DNA of 64,000 bases. It comes from Anisakis pegreffii (taxonomy: Eukaryota; Nematoda; Chromadorea; Rhabditida; Anisakidae). The notes below the pieces were generated by a model, which made no database searches, was not told the origin of the DNA, and worked only from the letters and a program-made list of their open reading frames with translations. Positions 1 through 12,644 of this stretch are shown here, piece by piece; the first letter of the stretch is position 1, and each line of letters starts with the position of its first letter. The DNA is taken from assembly GCA_035041965.1 (NCBI GenBank), contig JAPYMA010001050.1:1-64000 (forward strand), written 5' to 3'. Made by a program: the position numbers and the translations under genes.

Positions 1-1540
1 CTTTCATCGATAAGTATCAATAATTCGATCAGCATTCTGCAGTTCACAGTCAAAACATCGTTATTCCGACAATAATCCCAAATCGCCAACAACAACAACA
101 ACAGCAGTATTAAGGTCAACAATAACGATGGACCAAGCGAATGGTCATTAGCAATTATCTAAACGTAAAAAGCACGTACTCTGGTCTGGGATGTATTGTT
201 GTCTGGGTTGATTTTACCACTTGAAAGTGTAACGTGCGTTCGCGGTGTGACATGAGATCGAATAAAATTCAGCTGTAACATGTTCCATTCAGCAAATGCA
301 CTTCTTCATTTCGTTCCCCTACTGTTAAACTATTCCACTGGCATGTCTGCAAGAAACAATTCAGGAGCATTCAAAATCACATTCTCCTATTAATCACCAC
401 CCATAACAAGAACATCTCTCATCTTATCAGTAAATGAAACATCAGCATGATGTGCTATAAAACCGATATTTATGATACTTCAGGAACAGGCAGTATCAGT
501 GATGACTTTTAATTGCTTTTCAAATGATAAACATAACCTGACATCACTTATAAAAACATTGATGTACGTATCAACAGCAATGATGACAATCATTTTAACA
601 TTTTCAGTCGTATTAATAATAAAAACAATAACAGTAACAATAATTATTATTATAACATCAATAACACTTACAATAGCAACTCTTCACCACATATAAAACC
701 GAGCCTTACAACTTACAGCTTGCATTATATACCGGACCACGTCTAATTAATCCTTTGACAGTCACTGGAAATCGAGTGCAAACGTGATAGTTCCAACATT
801 TCACAATCAAATTGCTACAACGGAACAGGATTTTCTAAAAATATAACTGAGATTTCTGGAGAACATCTCGTGATTTTTTCGGAGATTCATAAATAAAGGA
901 TATTACATAAAGTCGGAGAATCAATTTACGGAAATATAATGATTTCTTTTGGAATCTGTGCATAGAGTGAAATTCTTATCCGGAGTCAACTTGGTTGCGT
1001 TCTGCCAAATCATTTATAACGTAATTGAACTAGAATTTCAACACTGTCAAATGATATGTATTGTAGACTGCTGCGAGAAATATAATTGAAAATGAATCAG
1101 TGATACGGCTGAAATAAATGAGAAAAACATCATGACGTAATGAAAATGAAGTGCAGTAAGTAATTTCAGGAATGAGAGCGATGAGAGAGTATGGAAATTA
1201 GAAATAAGTTTCATTGATAGACTATCGAAGACCAGTTGAGACATAGGAGTATGTATACCTTGTGAATAGCTATTTCCATCAGAAACCGTTCTGCCGTATT
1301 GCATTCATCAATCACATTCTTGCTATATTTGATTGCCACGGTATCACTACTCTCAACACTTATTTCGATGATTGCACTACTGCTGCGTTATGATGTGGCA
1401 CTTTTCTCAATCACTGATTCTGATTCACCCTCATTCACATTTCTCTTCTGAAACTTTATTCACTTCCCCACTCGACATTTCCGTTGTAACTGTGCCTACA
1501 GAGCTAGTGATGCGTGCGATTAGATTTGCAACACCAAAAC
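1..1540. other. AT-rich intergenic DNA with short simple repeats
   Basis: No convincing coding exon was found on either strand. The stretch contains short CAA-rich tracts near 85-110 and an AT-rich run of AAT/ATA-like triplets near 610-680. Reading frames that stay open here are short and low in complexity. Confidence 0.5.
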
Positions 1541-1561
1541 GAAATTGATTGTGAGGATATT

Positions 1562-2040
1562 TGCAAGAAGACAATTTGGTAACCATAATAACTTATCAAT
1601 GATTCAAACTATTCAAAGGATATGATAAAAGTGCTGTTGTACATATATGATAAACGAGTGAGCATCTGATCGTCCATCATTCCACTCATCTGATTTCAGG
1701 TAATTTTATGTAAATTCTTTGATTTCATCAAACCCATTAAAATGAATTCAACTGGATTCAATTGCAAAACACGAATTGTTATGAAATATACATTTATTCT
1801 TGATCAAGCAAATTTTCAAAGCATAATTGTGTAAGTTCGCATTCAATAATGATATTTTCAATTGTGAATGATACATTTACAGTCCAATTGTATCACTGAC
1901 ATAGCAAAATTGTGTGATTCTTAAGAAGACAGTGTTGTGACCACAATAATCTGTGATTGATTAGATAAGTTCAGTGGATAAAAGTAAAATTGCATGATAA
2001 AAGTAATGTTGCATACATGATACATAAGTGAACATGCTAA
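1562..2040. repeat. Degenerate direct duplication next to the cecropin 3' end
   Basis: About 110 bases at 1,562-1,670 resemble about 120 bases at 1,920-2,040, with indels. Both share an AAGAAGACA block, an ATGATAAAAGT block and an ending of the form AGTGA(A/G)CAT. The second copy runs directly into the stop codon of the cecropin gene on the minus strand. The first copy loses similarity where coding sequence would begin. This is seen by eye; a self-alignment would set the true borders. Confidence 0.55.
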
Positions 2041-2436
2041 TGGTTATATAGACCTTTTTCATAACGTTCGAAGTCCTTATCAGTCCAATCAGTATCTTTG
2101 AAATCAATCATATAGTCACCAGTCTGACGACGATATCGTGGACCAGCTTGTATACCCATGTCAATACCTGAAAACTGAACTTAATGAAGACATTTGGATG
2201 GAGCGTTCGATAGAAGAGTTTTGTAGGGACTGGAATATATAGCAGTACATTCATTAGGCTGATTAACTCGGAACATATCATCTAAAGATATTAACACAAA
2301 GTTCACCTTCAGCGATTCGTTTTTTTGCAGAATTTTCTAATTTCTTCGCCGTTTTACTCAACCAACTGCACTCCGATGGCTGTGCGATTAGGCAGAAAAT
2401 GCACACAAACAGAATTATTCGTTGGATTGAGAACAT
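2037..2436 (-). CDS. Cecropin P1-type antimicrobial peptide precursor
   Basis: Two exons on the minus strand, 2,436-2,307 and 2,167-2,037, split by a 139-bp GT-AG intron inside a Gly codon. They encode 86 residues ending in TAG. Residues 1-23 form a signal peptide with a hydrophobic core ending in SEC. The mature part starts SWLSKTAKKLENSAKKRI, the amphipathic cationic helix typical of nematode cecropins, and reaches a GPR motif. An RYRR stretch, possibly a processing site, and an Asp/Glu-rich C-terminal tail of about 30 residues follow. Known members of this family are secreted peptides that disrupt bacterial membranes; ascarid precursors also carry a C-terminal pro-region. A TATA box lies about 80 bases upstream of the ATG. 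The gene is intact, with no frameshift. The assignment rests on the very close match of the helix; the role of the acidic tail is inferred. Confidence 0.92.
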
Positions 2437-2515
2437 CTCTGTTCAAGTTGGGGTGAGGGCAGTACGGAACTGAAGCAGATGCAAGTGATGCTGTTCAATC
2501 GCAACGATTCGCCCA

Positions 2516-2522
2516 TTTTATA
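2516..2522 (-). promoter_or_regulatory. TATA box of the cecropin gene
   Basis: TATAAAA on the minus strand, 80 bases upstream of the cecropin ATG at 2,436. The spacing fits a start site around 2,485-2,492 and a short 5' UTR. Similar TATA boxes precede the Gly-rich peptide genes at about 50 bases. Confidence 0.6.
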
Positions 2523-2666
2523 CACTCCATTGCTGAACTGAAATCTGATCTGTATGATTCAGAGACAAAAATTATTAGTCATCAGCATTTTTTGTGGTAA
2601 TTTTTTCGAATGAGAATCATGAATTCGCTTTGGTGCTGTCAAAAATGTGTTGACAAATCATCAATC

Positions 2667-3440
2667 GCTGATTATATCAATGAATGAAGCATTGAAAAAA
2701 GAATCGTACAACGAACAGTATCAATGAGCAACTTCATTCTTATAGCGTTATGACACATCCTCATTTTAGGAATAAACGATATGAAATTTGATCAGTGCAG
2801 TTGAATCTAATTTCTAGCTGAATCCGTTGTAAGTGCTCAATGATTTCATGAAATTTTCTGGAAAAGGTCTCAGTATCTCGACTCGAAGCCTTGCATTCTT
2901 CATCCGCTTACTAGATTGCTTAAGGTGCATGTCTAGAGAGTACTTGTAAGAAACGGCAAATTTCGGTAATGAATCGAATGGCTGAAGATATTTTGAATGT
3001 TCAGAATCTGAAATTTATGAACCGTGAATTTGATTTGTTACTGCGAGAACAAATGTTAAATGATAACGACTACTATCTATCGCGGATCACATCAATAAAT
3101 GAAGTGTTGAAGTAAGAATCGTCCGGCGAACAGTGACAATGAACGATTTCGTTCCGATAGCATCATGTATGAGACATCCATGATACAGCTGCAAACGATA
3201 TGAACTGGCGAATCATCGATGGATCAGTGCATTCGAGTCTCATTTTTGATTGAATCCATTGCAGCTGCCAATGATTCAAAAACTTCTTTCGAGAGCGGTC
3301 CAGACAACACGAGCCGCAGCCAACTTTATGTTCTTCACCTGCTTATTGGTGCTACTAGTTCAAGATGAATGGCTAAATAACACTTACAAAAACGGCATTA
3401 TTCAGTAAGGAAGCGAATATCTGAAATTATTTTTGGTCTT
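2667..3440. repeat. Diverged tandem duplication upstream of the cecropin gene
   Basis: The segment near 2,667-3,000 is repeated with many substitutions at about 3,092-3,430, an offset near 425 bases. Shared landmarks in the same order are GAACAGT, AAACGATATGAA, GATCAGTGCA and AAACGGCA. Together with the duplicated 3' flank it suggests an old tandem duplication of the cecropin locus. No second cecropin reading frame was found. Confidence 0.6.
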
Positions 3441-5490
3441 CGGAATCAAAATCGTATGATTGTTCGAAGACGCATCTATTAACGTCAAATTAATTGCATA
3501 ATTGCAAGGTATCGCAATTGCAATTCGAGGTGCTCATCAAGCTCGTCGTTCCGGTAGTGACTTTTACGGGCGAAGCTTTTTTCAGAACAAACTTCACTGT
3601 GAAACGTTCCTCTGATGTATGCACCGTTGCGCTCAATGATAATCCTGTGTGAAATATTTTATGCCGATCGATTGTTCAACGTTTTTCATTCCTCGATATC
3701 ACGAAAATTTCGACGACGATCTCAGATGAAGTGGTTTCCTTGGGCAGTTCATCCTTCCATCAGGTACCTTCCCACTCACCCTCCCCACTTTCTATACATC
3801 TCGGCTCACCTCGAACGAATTCTTTGCTCGTTGAATGCAACTTCTCAGATAGAATGCATGGTAAATTTAGACCACGTGCGATCGTCAATCATAAAAATAT
3901 GCAGCACTGAAGTGAGCGTATCCGAAATGTTTCTTTTTTTACAAGATCACACAAATCATGAATCTTTGTCCATCAGTAGCTCACATCAGAGCAAGGGATG
4001 CGATTGATTTTATTTATTGCATACATGCTATCCGACCAAGATTATATCACATCTTGAGGTTATTCGAATGTATCCTTACAAATTCGAAGCGTTATTTTAT
4101 TACGAACTCAAAACTTTTGTTCTTTAACAACGTCGCTGAATTTAATCTTATCCTTTTTCGAGTTCCAATGCAAATCTCATTCTTTTCTGACATTTCTGGT
4201 TTATTTCTCAATCTGTTTTTACTGCTTTTCAGTTATTGTCTCGATCTCTTCAGAAATTTTCCGTCACTCTTCTCGCAGTGATACTATCGAGTCGTATCGT
4301 TGTTTGTTACAGATCATTGTGCGACCAATCGTAATGATGTGAATCATTGCGTTGAACTGGTATCTGTGCTTAACTGCTCTCGTCAATCGAGCTGATACAG
4401 TTTTGATGACAACTAGCAACATGTAATTTTATGTGAATTTTACTCAGATTCACCACTTCTAACACTTTCAGTAAAGTTTTACTCTATCTTACTTAAAGTT
4501 GATGCATGAATCCTGATTATATGGTCAAGTTGCTCCGGTCCTCAACTTTATCAAAATGGTGGCAATTTCGTGGTCTCGTTGGTAGCAGGGAGACACAACA
4601 ACAAGGGATGCATAATATCGACGGACACTGCCAAAACCTTTAGATATAGCTGACACTCTTAAACAACCCATACGAATAGGTAACTGCCATTCAAGTGAAG
4701 AAATCCTCACCAATCAATTTAGTTTCTGTGATGTTATTTGTAAAAATGAGTATTGTGAGAATTGATCCAAAGAATTCACACTGAGCAATGGCACTCCTCT
4801 GATCATATTCTATGTATAGCAATGCTATAAATGATAATTTATTTTTGAATTTAAAGAATTTGAATATAGAAAGTTTTGAGTGAAAAATTCAATTCCCTGA
4901 ATTTTATGATTACAAAAATATCACTACAAAATATAAACCAATACGATAGCTGATAAATTGTATTTTTGGGTGCAATATTTGACTCAAATTGATCATTGTT
5001 TTCGTTGCATTTTCATGCAAATCACACTTCAGTGATATCAATCAAATTGGTACGGCAATCATTGGACATTAATTAGTTGTTATTTTTGGTAAGGTGTCAT
5101 CAATTGTTGTGACACTATTCGTGACATATGTGTTAATTATTTGTGACATGTGACGTTAATCATTTGTCGTTATTCGTCGTGAAATGTGTCACTGTGACAC
5201 ACCGCTTTGTTGAAAAAATACAGTTGATATAAATTGCGGTTGAGAAAACGAATAAAGATTCTTTGGCGATCGAATTTCGATTGAACTAATGCAGTAATCG
5301 TCATTCTGACTGCATCGTTTGGATTTGATGCTACGATGGCGAATCATTTCGATGAGTCAGATATATTTATTGGTCGCTTGCACGTACCTCGAATTCGTTA
5401 ACTATCATTCAAAATTATTACTCAACAACTTGTAATTGTTATCGTTATTATCATTATTCGTCACGCATTAAAAAACTGCACCATTGTATT
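3441..5490. other. Intergenic stretch, no supported gene
   Basis: Open frames up to 130 codons occur on the plus strand near 3,615-4,281, but they have no signal peptide, no recognisable motif and no matching splice context. Around 5,090-5,205 there is a cluster of GTGACA/TGTGAC words. I see no RNA gene. Confidence 0.45.
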
Positions 5491-5499
5491 TTCACACCG

Positions 5500-5507
5500 T
5501 ATAAAAG
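5500..5507 (+). promoter_or_regulatory. TATA box of a small spliced gene
   Basis: TATAAAAG sits 45 bases before the ATG at 5,545. This resembles the arrangement at the Gly-rich peptide genes (TATAAAAG about 59 bases before the ATG). Confidence 0.4.
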
Positions 5508-5544
5508 AAACTGCATCATTCATTAATTCATTCATACGTATTGC

Positions 5545-6198
5545 ATGAAAATTTCGCAGTTTGCCTCGAGTTTTTGGATTCGCTTCGCAATCCTGAAGCT
5601 ATACTTTATTCACCTTATTTTTTTACCAGACTACTTTTCAGATTCTCGAGAAGTGGATGTTATCCATTAATGGTCCAGCATTCCTCAAACGCTTCGACTC
5701 CATCTCATATTGAATTTCTCATCTAAATTTAGGATTTTTTCCAGCAGCATTAACATTCCCTCTAATATCACTATGTTGATTTTGAAATAATATCAGCAAC
5801 AGGGTTTCTATCGCTATCATTCTCACAGTCGTTGTTGTTCAGTTCACTATTATCGCGTTCTAAAATGACAATGAAAACAGCCTTATCCTACTTGTCAGTA
5901 GAGTCGGCAATTTTCTGGAAGCGTTTTTTGATTTCCGCAAAAATTTGTCGATTGTCCAATTTCAGCTCTCTGTAAAATTATTTTATTTCACTTATTTGGA
6001 TATTGGCGTATTTTACAAACACATTTCTTGTTTTCAGCTCCACTCAAATAGTGCGGATGAATTCACGAATGTTATGCAATTAAATGTAAGGGTATCATGA
6101 TATTGATATAATACGTCTTTCAGTCGTACAACCAGGATGATAATAATGGTTATGCTAACGTTTTAGATATGATTGTATCGCGAATGAATTCTTCTTAA
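5545..6198 (+). CDS. Tentative five-exon small secreted protein, function unknown
   Basis: Proposed exons are 5,545-5,652, 5,797-5,827, 5,904-5,971, 6,038-6,085 and 6,124-6,198, giving 109 residues in consistent phase. The last three are the better supported: each has a usable acceptor, GTAAAA and GTAAGG donors occur, all read in one frame, and the chain ends in TAA. They encode a stretch containing GNFLEAFFDFRKNLSIVQF and an acidic, Asn-rich tail ending in SRMNSS. The first exon begins 45 bases after a TATA box and starts with a hydrophobic, signal-like segment. The two 5' exons have weak donors (GTGGAT, GTCGTT) and may be wrong. I recognise no family. It could also be a decayed gene. Confidence 0.4.
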
Positions 6199-6209
6199 AC
6201 AGTCTTAGG

Positions 6210-8640
6210 ATATAGTATTTTATTTCCTATATGCGAAGCGATAGAACGAATGCCTTTTGCGATGATATAAAGACATCAATTGTGCAGAAAATATGATGAG
6301 TGAAAAAATTGTGGAGGTGAACAAAATAAAAAGCAACACTTGTGCCACGCTTGCTGATCACGAAAATGCGTAACACCGACAAGAATTTTCAAGAGTTGCA
6401 AAGTGAGATCTGCGATCCAAACTGTGTCCTTACACAAGTTCTCTGCATAGTTATAACCGAACCTGATCACATCACTTATCCACCGTACAAATGTTTACAA
6501 TGTATACTAACATATTTTATCTTTTTGAAACTAATATTCAGCACTTAGTTATAGTTTGAGGGTACAGTGATATTGCTATCTTCATCATCATTATTGTTGT
6601 GATTTTTATTGTTAATTTTATAACTATCATCATTGGTACCGGTATCAAAAGTTAAGTTGTTTCGTGGCGAGTGATATCTTATGCTATGCACTCAAAACGA
6701 ACGTGAATAAACAACTAAAGAACTAACTCCTCAGGTTCAGACGTTCCAGTTGTGTCTCTGAAACAATTGTGACATGTGAACAATAGAATTTCGGGATGAA
6801 TCACTTTATTGTTGAGCGTTGATCTTGTGAGGTGCGAAAATTGATAGTTCGGATTAAATTATTATCAATAAATTGATCAGTTGATTGATAAGAAGGGAAC
6901 TTCAAATGATTCTGTCTGATATAATTTTCGGGAATTGAATCGGAAGGGTTTTACATTATGAAAACAAGCATCAAACAGAAACCTGCTATTGACCGAGAGG
7001 ATTCGAAAAGTCTGCAATTGATAGTATCGTTATGGACAGGAAAACTGCTATGAATACTGGCTTTATTGTGACGAATCGTCATCGTTAACAATGTGGACAT
7101 TGTTAGTGAAGAAAGAAAATGCTACTCGCATTGCAATTATGATTGCGTTACAGAATGCGTGAACGCAACAAGATTGCACTGATCACCTTGATCAACATCA
7201 GTCAAGCGTCTCATACTCAAATTATCGCTCTTCTCATTATCCACAAAGCTATCGATTTCATCAGATCGAGCAGATTCTCATGTGTATATAAAGTATCAAT
7301 ATGCGTCAATAGGGATCCTTATATTTAAGAAGGAACGGCTTAGTGGAAACCTTCCTTAAATAGTCTCCTTGTTAGCTTTCGATCTGCTGTTGATCATTAG
7401 CATAAGACCGTAGAAAGTGAACGCTATTTTCAAATTGTTTATGAGCTCAAATTTCATCACTGACTGTAGGATTATAGTAAAGCAGATTCTGAGCTACGGT
7501 CTAAAAAACCGTATGCATAATGGCATCTCCATTTCCAATGATAAGCGACCATAAATCTCGTATGTTTCCAATTTTGTTCGAGTGAGGTTTACAAACTGAT
7601 TACAACTGCTAACAAAAAACAAATAGAAGTCACAGTTCGTTCAATTTCTCGGAGATTACTCACATCATCTGTTCTTGATGCTGACTGAGGATTGTCCATT
7701 AGTAAAATGACTGATGAATCAGCGAATGTTCCAAATGATGAGAGAAACAAGCGCAATGGGTCGAGTTAATTGAATGTAATGAACGATTTCTTTCTGAAAT
7801 AAGAAGCATGTTAACTCAGGTATACCTACGTCATCTGCATATGTCGAACCTCAGAAACGATATGCTAATTTTTTTTATTATGCAGTTATATATTTGATCA
7901 CTTATGCAATGACAAGACTGCTCAGTCTTCAAATGATTATCACGATTAAACGTGATGGTCTTCGATGAGGATACATCTCGATTCGATAAGGTCCGTGCGA
8001 ATGTGAATTTCAAAAAGTTGTTTTCAGATTTCATGTGCGTGTCACTGGATCGTTACGTTTGTTTGCTTATTTATGCTTAACACAGTAGCTCTCTATAGTT
8101 CATTGTCTCTTTTTTCATGATTGTCACAAACAAATAAAACCATTTCGTACAATATGAAAGGATTATCGCATCGAAATGGAACAAAGTTGGTTTTCTAATC
8201 GGGTATTTTGATAGCAACGAATCATAATCGGAGTCTTCCAGATGGTATGAAAGAAAAAAGGAAAAATATGAGTGATCGAAGTGAAAGTTTAAGAATAAAA
8301 TTTGAACATCTCCATCGTGATCTAAGGTTGCGTGTTTACAGTTAGAGTTGCAACGGTTGAAGTTATTTTTCCGAGCACATCTTCTCAAACTGATTAAAAC
8401 TTCATCATCTACCTTATTTAGCAAAAAACATTCATCTTCCGAAGCATTTCATTTTCATCACAATATTTTGACAAATATACGTTATGCAAATGAACAAATG
8501 TCGCAAAACGGTTGTATCTGAGACGCATAATGCCACGTTTCGTTTAATTACATTATCCATTCCGATTATTTGATTGAACATTACGAAAACAAAATAAACA
8601 ATGAAGAGATTGTAAAAATGTAAATGAAAGCAATGATTCT
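6210..8640. other. Intergenic stretch, no supported gene
   Basis: A plus-strand frame near 6,342-6,548 and a minus-strand frame of 115 codons at 8,077-8,424 stay open, but neither has a recognisable domain, promoter or splice partner. The rest is AT-rich. It contains the 3' flank of the DHHC gene on the minus strand. Confidence 0.4.
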
Positions 8641-8651
8641 CTCAACTGTGG

Positions 8652-10978
8652 CTAGTCTTCTTTGAAGTGGTAAGCTCCTTTCGTCGGGATCAACCACAAC
8701 AGCGGATTCGGTCCAAATACCTGAAATTTTGTGATACTTATCCAGGGTAAGTTAGTCATTTCGGTTTTTCTTGATCAATTCACCTTCTTGATCAATTCAC
8801 CCTTCTTGATCAATTCACCTCAACACTTCAATAAACCTTTTCAAAAATTTTCGAGAATGTAAACCCTTTCAACCAGTTTTCAGCTATGAAAAGACACATT
8901 ACATCGTTACGGCTTCATAAAACAAGTTTTAATAATCTTAAAACCGTTTCATTTATTGGTGTTCGAAATTTCGTGGCCAAAAACTGCATTTTCCAACCAT
9001 ATATTTACCCTCAATAAATTCCTCTTCCATCCCAAATTTCCATATGGACACGTTTTCTTCCATTTATCACGGAGTAACAAGTTGTTCGGAATCAAAAACA
9101 AATAAATTATCCATGGCCATAAACTTATTTGCGCGCACATAAAATACGAGAAGCTTCCGGCAAACCTAAACACCATAATAGCTTTACTATCATTACGTTC
9201 AAACTACCAGCTGACCTCTCTTGTATAAATGATCAGCGTTTTGGCTTGCAGAGAAAACATTAGACAAGCTAGCTGCTTTTTGAAGTACAACCTAATTTCA
9301 AATGAAAAATCGCTTTGCATCAAAATTGGTATGATGATACATCTCTCTCGCATTATGTCTCAATACAATCAATCGTCTGTTTGTTTTTTTTTTTTCGAGG
9401 ATTTGAGGAGAAATTCATTCTCAATGCCGTGATAGAACCTTAAAATGCATCGAACGATGTGAATTAATTCTGTACCATTTTATCTTCACTGTCAAGTCAA
9501 ACGGTAATTTTAAAATTCTCCCGATGACCATATCAATGGTTAGTACACGCGTAATACAGAAACTGAATAAGTAAATTTGTCAATGTATTATACAAAAGCA
9601 AAACTTGCCAAAAATGGCTCCTATTCTCTGGTATGTTGAAATACGTGAATTTAAAATCCGTAACGAATGCCCATGTTGAATAAAGTGATCCGTAAAGCAG
9701 ATGTAAAAAGTATGCCTGAGAAATTTCACTGGATATGAGCACAACAACGATGTGAACATATGATTAGCGATCATATAAGGATCAACAAAATTCTTTTTTT
9801 CGTTCCTCATAGAGAATTGCCGAAACATTGTTTATGTCAAGGTACTATGAGCACTTCCGAAAAAACACTTTCATCAGAAATTCGCAACGTGCAAAATAGA
9901 AACACACCTTTAAATTATCTTGATGAATACAAGTGTTCAAAATTGCGCAGTGATGATCTCGTCTCAACATACATGTACCACATTCACTGCAGTGGTGAGT
10001 TCTATCTGAAGCGTAGAACGCACGAATTGGACACTGAACTGAAGGCGGCTTCAATCTTACCAAGAGAAAACCTTACTTGAGCAGCTAGCAAAACGTCAGA
10101 AAAAGAAACTGTACGTCATCCCACTTCCTAACGATTCATAAAAGTCAAGCTAAAATCAATCGACGGAGTGCGATTTTGAAGTTTGCCTTAAGCTGATTCG
10201 TAAGCTGATTTCGAAGCAGCAGCTAGACCCGTTCCTCCCTCTAGTTGATCATTTTCGAATGTTCAACTTCAAATCGGTCTCTGGTACATACCCGGTCTGA
10301 CACACATGCACGCTTCACAATATCGGACAGTTCCATTTTTATTGAATTCATTTACTTTTAGTTGGTTGAGTTTTATATGCTCTTTTAAGATATAATCGCT
10401 TTTGCGAGGATCAGCACTGATCCGGTGAGCGCTTTCAACAGGCAGATAATATTGTTTCGGTGGTTTTGGGAATCGAGTGAACATCGCGCTGTAATATAGC
10501 AGATCGATACTTGATGGATGGCAGGATAAGCATGGTTTTAATGGGTTATTGAAGATTGATCTTATCAAGTTTTTGAGCTGCATTTTAGTGATTCCACTAA
10601 TTCGTTAGAACGGACGCTCCCTATATATTAAGAGATACAATTGTTTCATAACTAGTCATGGGTAAAAATACCAAGAAAATGTCCTCACGTGAACAGACAA
10701 CACTGATACATTGCATAGAGCAGTGAAGCGATGATTCCGTTAATCCATCGTGAGTATTCATCCTCAATTGAAGGTACCACTCGCAATAAGTAAGCCCTCA
10801 AATTTCGACATCTTCAGATAAACTGTTTAGGCCACGTCAAAGAACTTCGTACGGAATGAATCATTTGAAGAAGTAATTACCCGTAGAAGAAATACGTGTA
10901 GGCGAAAAATAGCAACGGTCCACGACGTCGAAGAATGTTTGCGAAGTGATGACCCAGTTTTTGAATGGAGAACACCAT
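8652..10978 (-). CDS. DHHC-type protein S-palmitoyltransferase
   Basis: Seven minus-strand exons (10,978-10,881; 10,811-10,689; 10,488-10,292; 10,005-9,908; 9,715-9,549; 9,165-9,009; 8,720-8,652) give 302 residues in phase. Enzymes of this family move palmitate from an enzyme Cys to Cys residues of membrane proteins, mostly in the Golgi or plasma membrane. Visible features are two N-terminal membrane segments, a linker with FTRFPKPPKQYYLP, then the Cys-rich domain. This reads RYCEACMCVRPDRTHHC across an intron, then RRDHHC with the catalytic Cys, then two more membrane segments and a C-terminal block GWKRNLLR-VFGPNPLLWLIP as in the ZDHHC2/15/20 branch. The usual Pro-Trp after DHHC is Ala-Ile, and I found no clear TTxE motif. 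The join between the fifth and sixth exons is the weakest. The family call is firm; the exact orthologue is not. Confidence 0.87.
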
Positions 10979-11125
10979 CCTTTGTTGCAAACTCGAATAA
11001 TGAAATCCTAATAAACTCTAATTTCGAATTGAAAACTGCTTTACATTAAAAGTGATAGGATGGCACATCATAGTCGTTTTATGTTTCAACACAATCAATC
11101 AAATGTTTTTGAGAAGAAATTCATT
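9290..11125. repeat. Pair of diverged direct repeats, DHHC intron and 5' flank
   Basis: About 130 bases of the DHHC intron at 9,290-9,425 resemble 11,010-11,125, just upstream of the DHHC start codon. Shared words in order are CTAATTTC, TTTACATTAAAA/TTTGCATCAAAA, CAATCAATC and GAGAAATTCATT. No DHHC coding remnant was found beyond the second copy. Confidence 0.4.
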
Positions 11126-12640
11126 TGAGAAATACGTTGCCACTTGATCCTTACATCAAAAGACCATTCCACTGAATATTATGAATCAGTTATTCATCTT
11201 CAGTTGAATCCACTGACACATAATGTGCTCCACTGGTGCTTACTGTTCCATTTTAGATACAGTGCAAGCTCGGTTCACGAACACAGTTTGTTTGTAAAGC
11301 AAAGCGCAGTTTCACATAGTAATTGATGGAAAATGAATCAGCAGACCCGATTCTCTTGGTGTAATTATACTAACGCATAGAATATAAACAGTTCTGTTGG
11401 CAGTTCGGAATATTATGAGAAAGTTGCAAAATGATCTTTAATCAGTATCTGAGCGTCTTCTTTGGTGCTCGAAAAAATGCTGTTATAGTCAACCTTCGAA
11501 AATTATCTTCTAGAAGCTGATTGTGACCAACCCCATCGAAGATTCTCCGGATGTAACCTAATCGCTAATCAGTTCCAGCTCCGACTTCATTACAAGTGAA
11601 ACGATCTCTTCATTGTCGTTGCAAATACCCTCTCGTGAATGCAGTTTGCTTTCATCAGAATAGAACAACACCAGTTTGAGTAAGCAGGATCAGAGAATAT
11701 ATTGCATCGAAACTCAAAAATGACAGAAATAACTGATGAATGTTGTTCAGCTGGTCAAAAGCTGTTCAGAAGCGATCAAATTCTGTCAGTAATCCTCTTG
11801 TCCGTCTAATTTTGCTTGAGGACAGGATGAAGTAAACGATGAGAAATACTCGTGAAGCGAAGCAAATTTTTGTCGAAAATGGTGTTTGTGAATCGAGTTT
11901 CCATTGTATCGGCTGGAAATGAGCTTTTTCATTTCGTAATATCCTAAATTTCAATAGTTTGATGGTATCGATACGTCAACGGGTGATTCACGAGGAAAAA
12001 CGTGCACGAACATAAGCACACCAACCGTGGAAGCAACGGAAATCAAATTTTCAGGCAATAATACACGTGCCTAATGAATCGCAAACAAACCACGCGATTA
12101 CCTCGAACGGAACCAATACTAACTGAAAAAGTAACGAATTTCGAAACCAATTCAGTAATATGCAAAATTGAGGAACATGAGGAAACATAATAAATTTCAA
12201 CAAGTTGATGGTAACATTTTGTAGAACGAATTATAGACAGGACTGACAGAGGGAGCTCTTATGACAAAGGGAGCCCTTATGAGAGGTTAATCTTCTGACG
12301 ATGAGCATACAGCACTTCTTTAGATGTGGTTCAAAAATTATAGACAGTTAATCTTCTATATCAATAATGAGTGAAATCATTGTTAGACCATCCTGATTCT
12401 CAAATAGTTTTTATCGCTCTCATGAGTTCACATGTACAAATAGTCCCTATCATCAGTTCATATGGACACAAAATTGTAGCTTTGATGTGTTCTAAATATA
12501 TTGTTCCACCGGGAGATTTAGAAATCAATGTCATGTATTGTTGTTTCAATAGCTGCGACAATAAATTTTTCACTGTTTACTTGCACACTGATAGAACGCT
12601 GATGTTACTTTGGTACGTACACTCGTGTATGAGTAAAGGG
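10990..12640. other. Intergenic stretch, no supported gene
   Basis: Apart from the repeat described at 11,010-11,125, nothing is recognised. A minus-strand frame at 11,766-11,954 has no support. Near 12,245-12,290 a short GAGCTCTTATGA/GAGCCCTTATGA word is tandemly repeated. Confidence 0.4.
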
Positions 12641-12644
12641 AACT

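Noticed and set aside
3615..4281. Two overlapping plus-strand frames of 130 and 107 codons
   Set aside because: No motif, promoter or splice support; length is possible by chance in this composition.
8077..8424. 115-codon minus-strand frame downstream of the DHHC gene
   Set aside because: Cys-rich start looked like a zinc motif, but spacing fits none and no splice partner was found.
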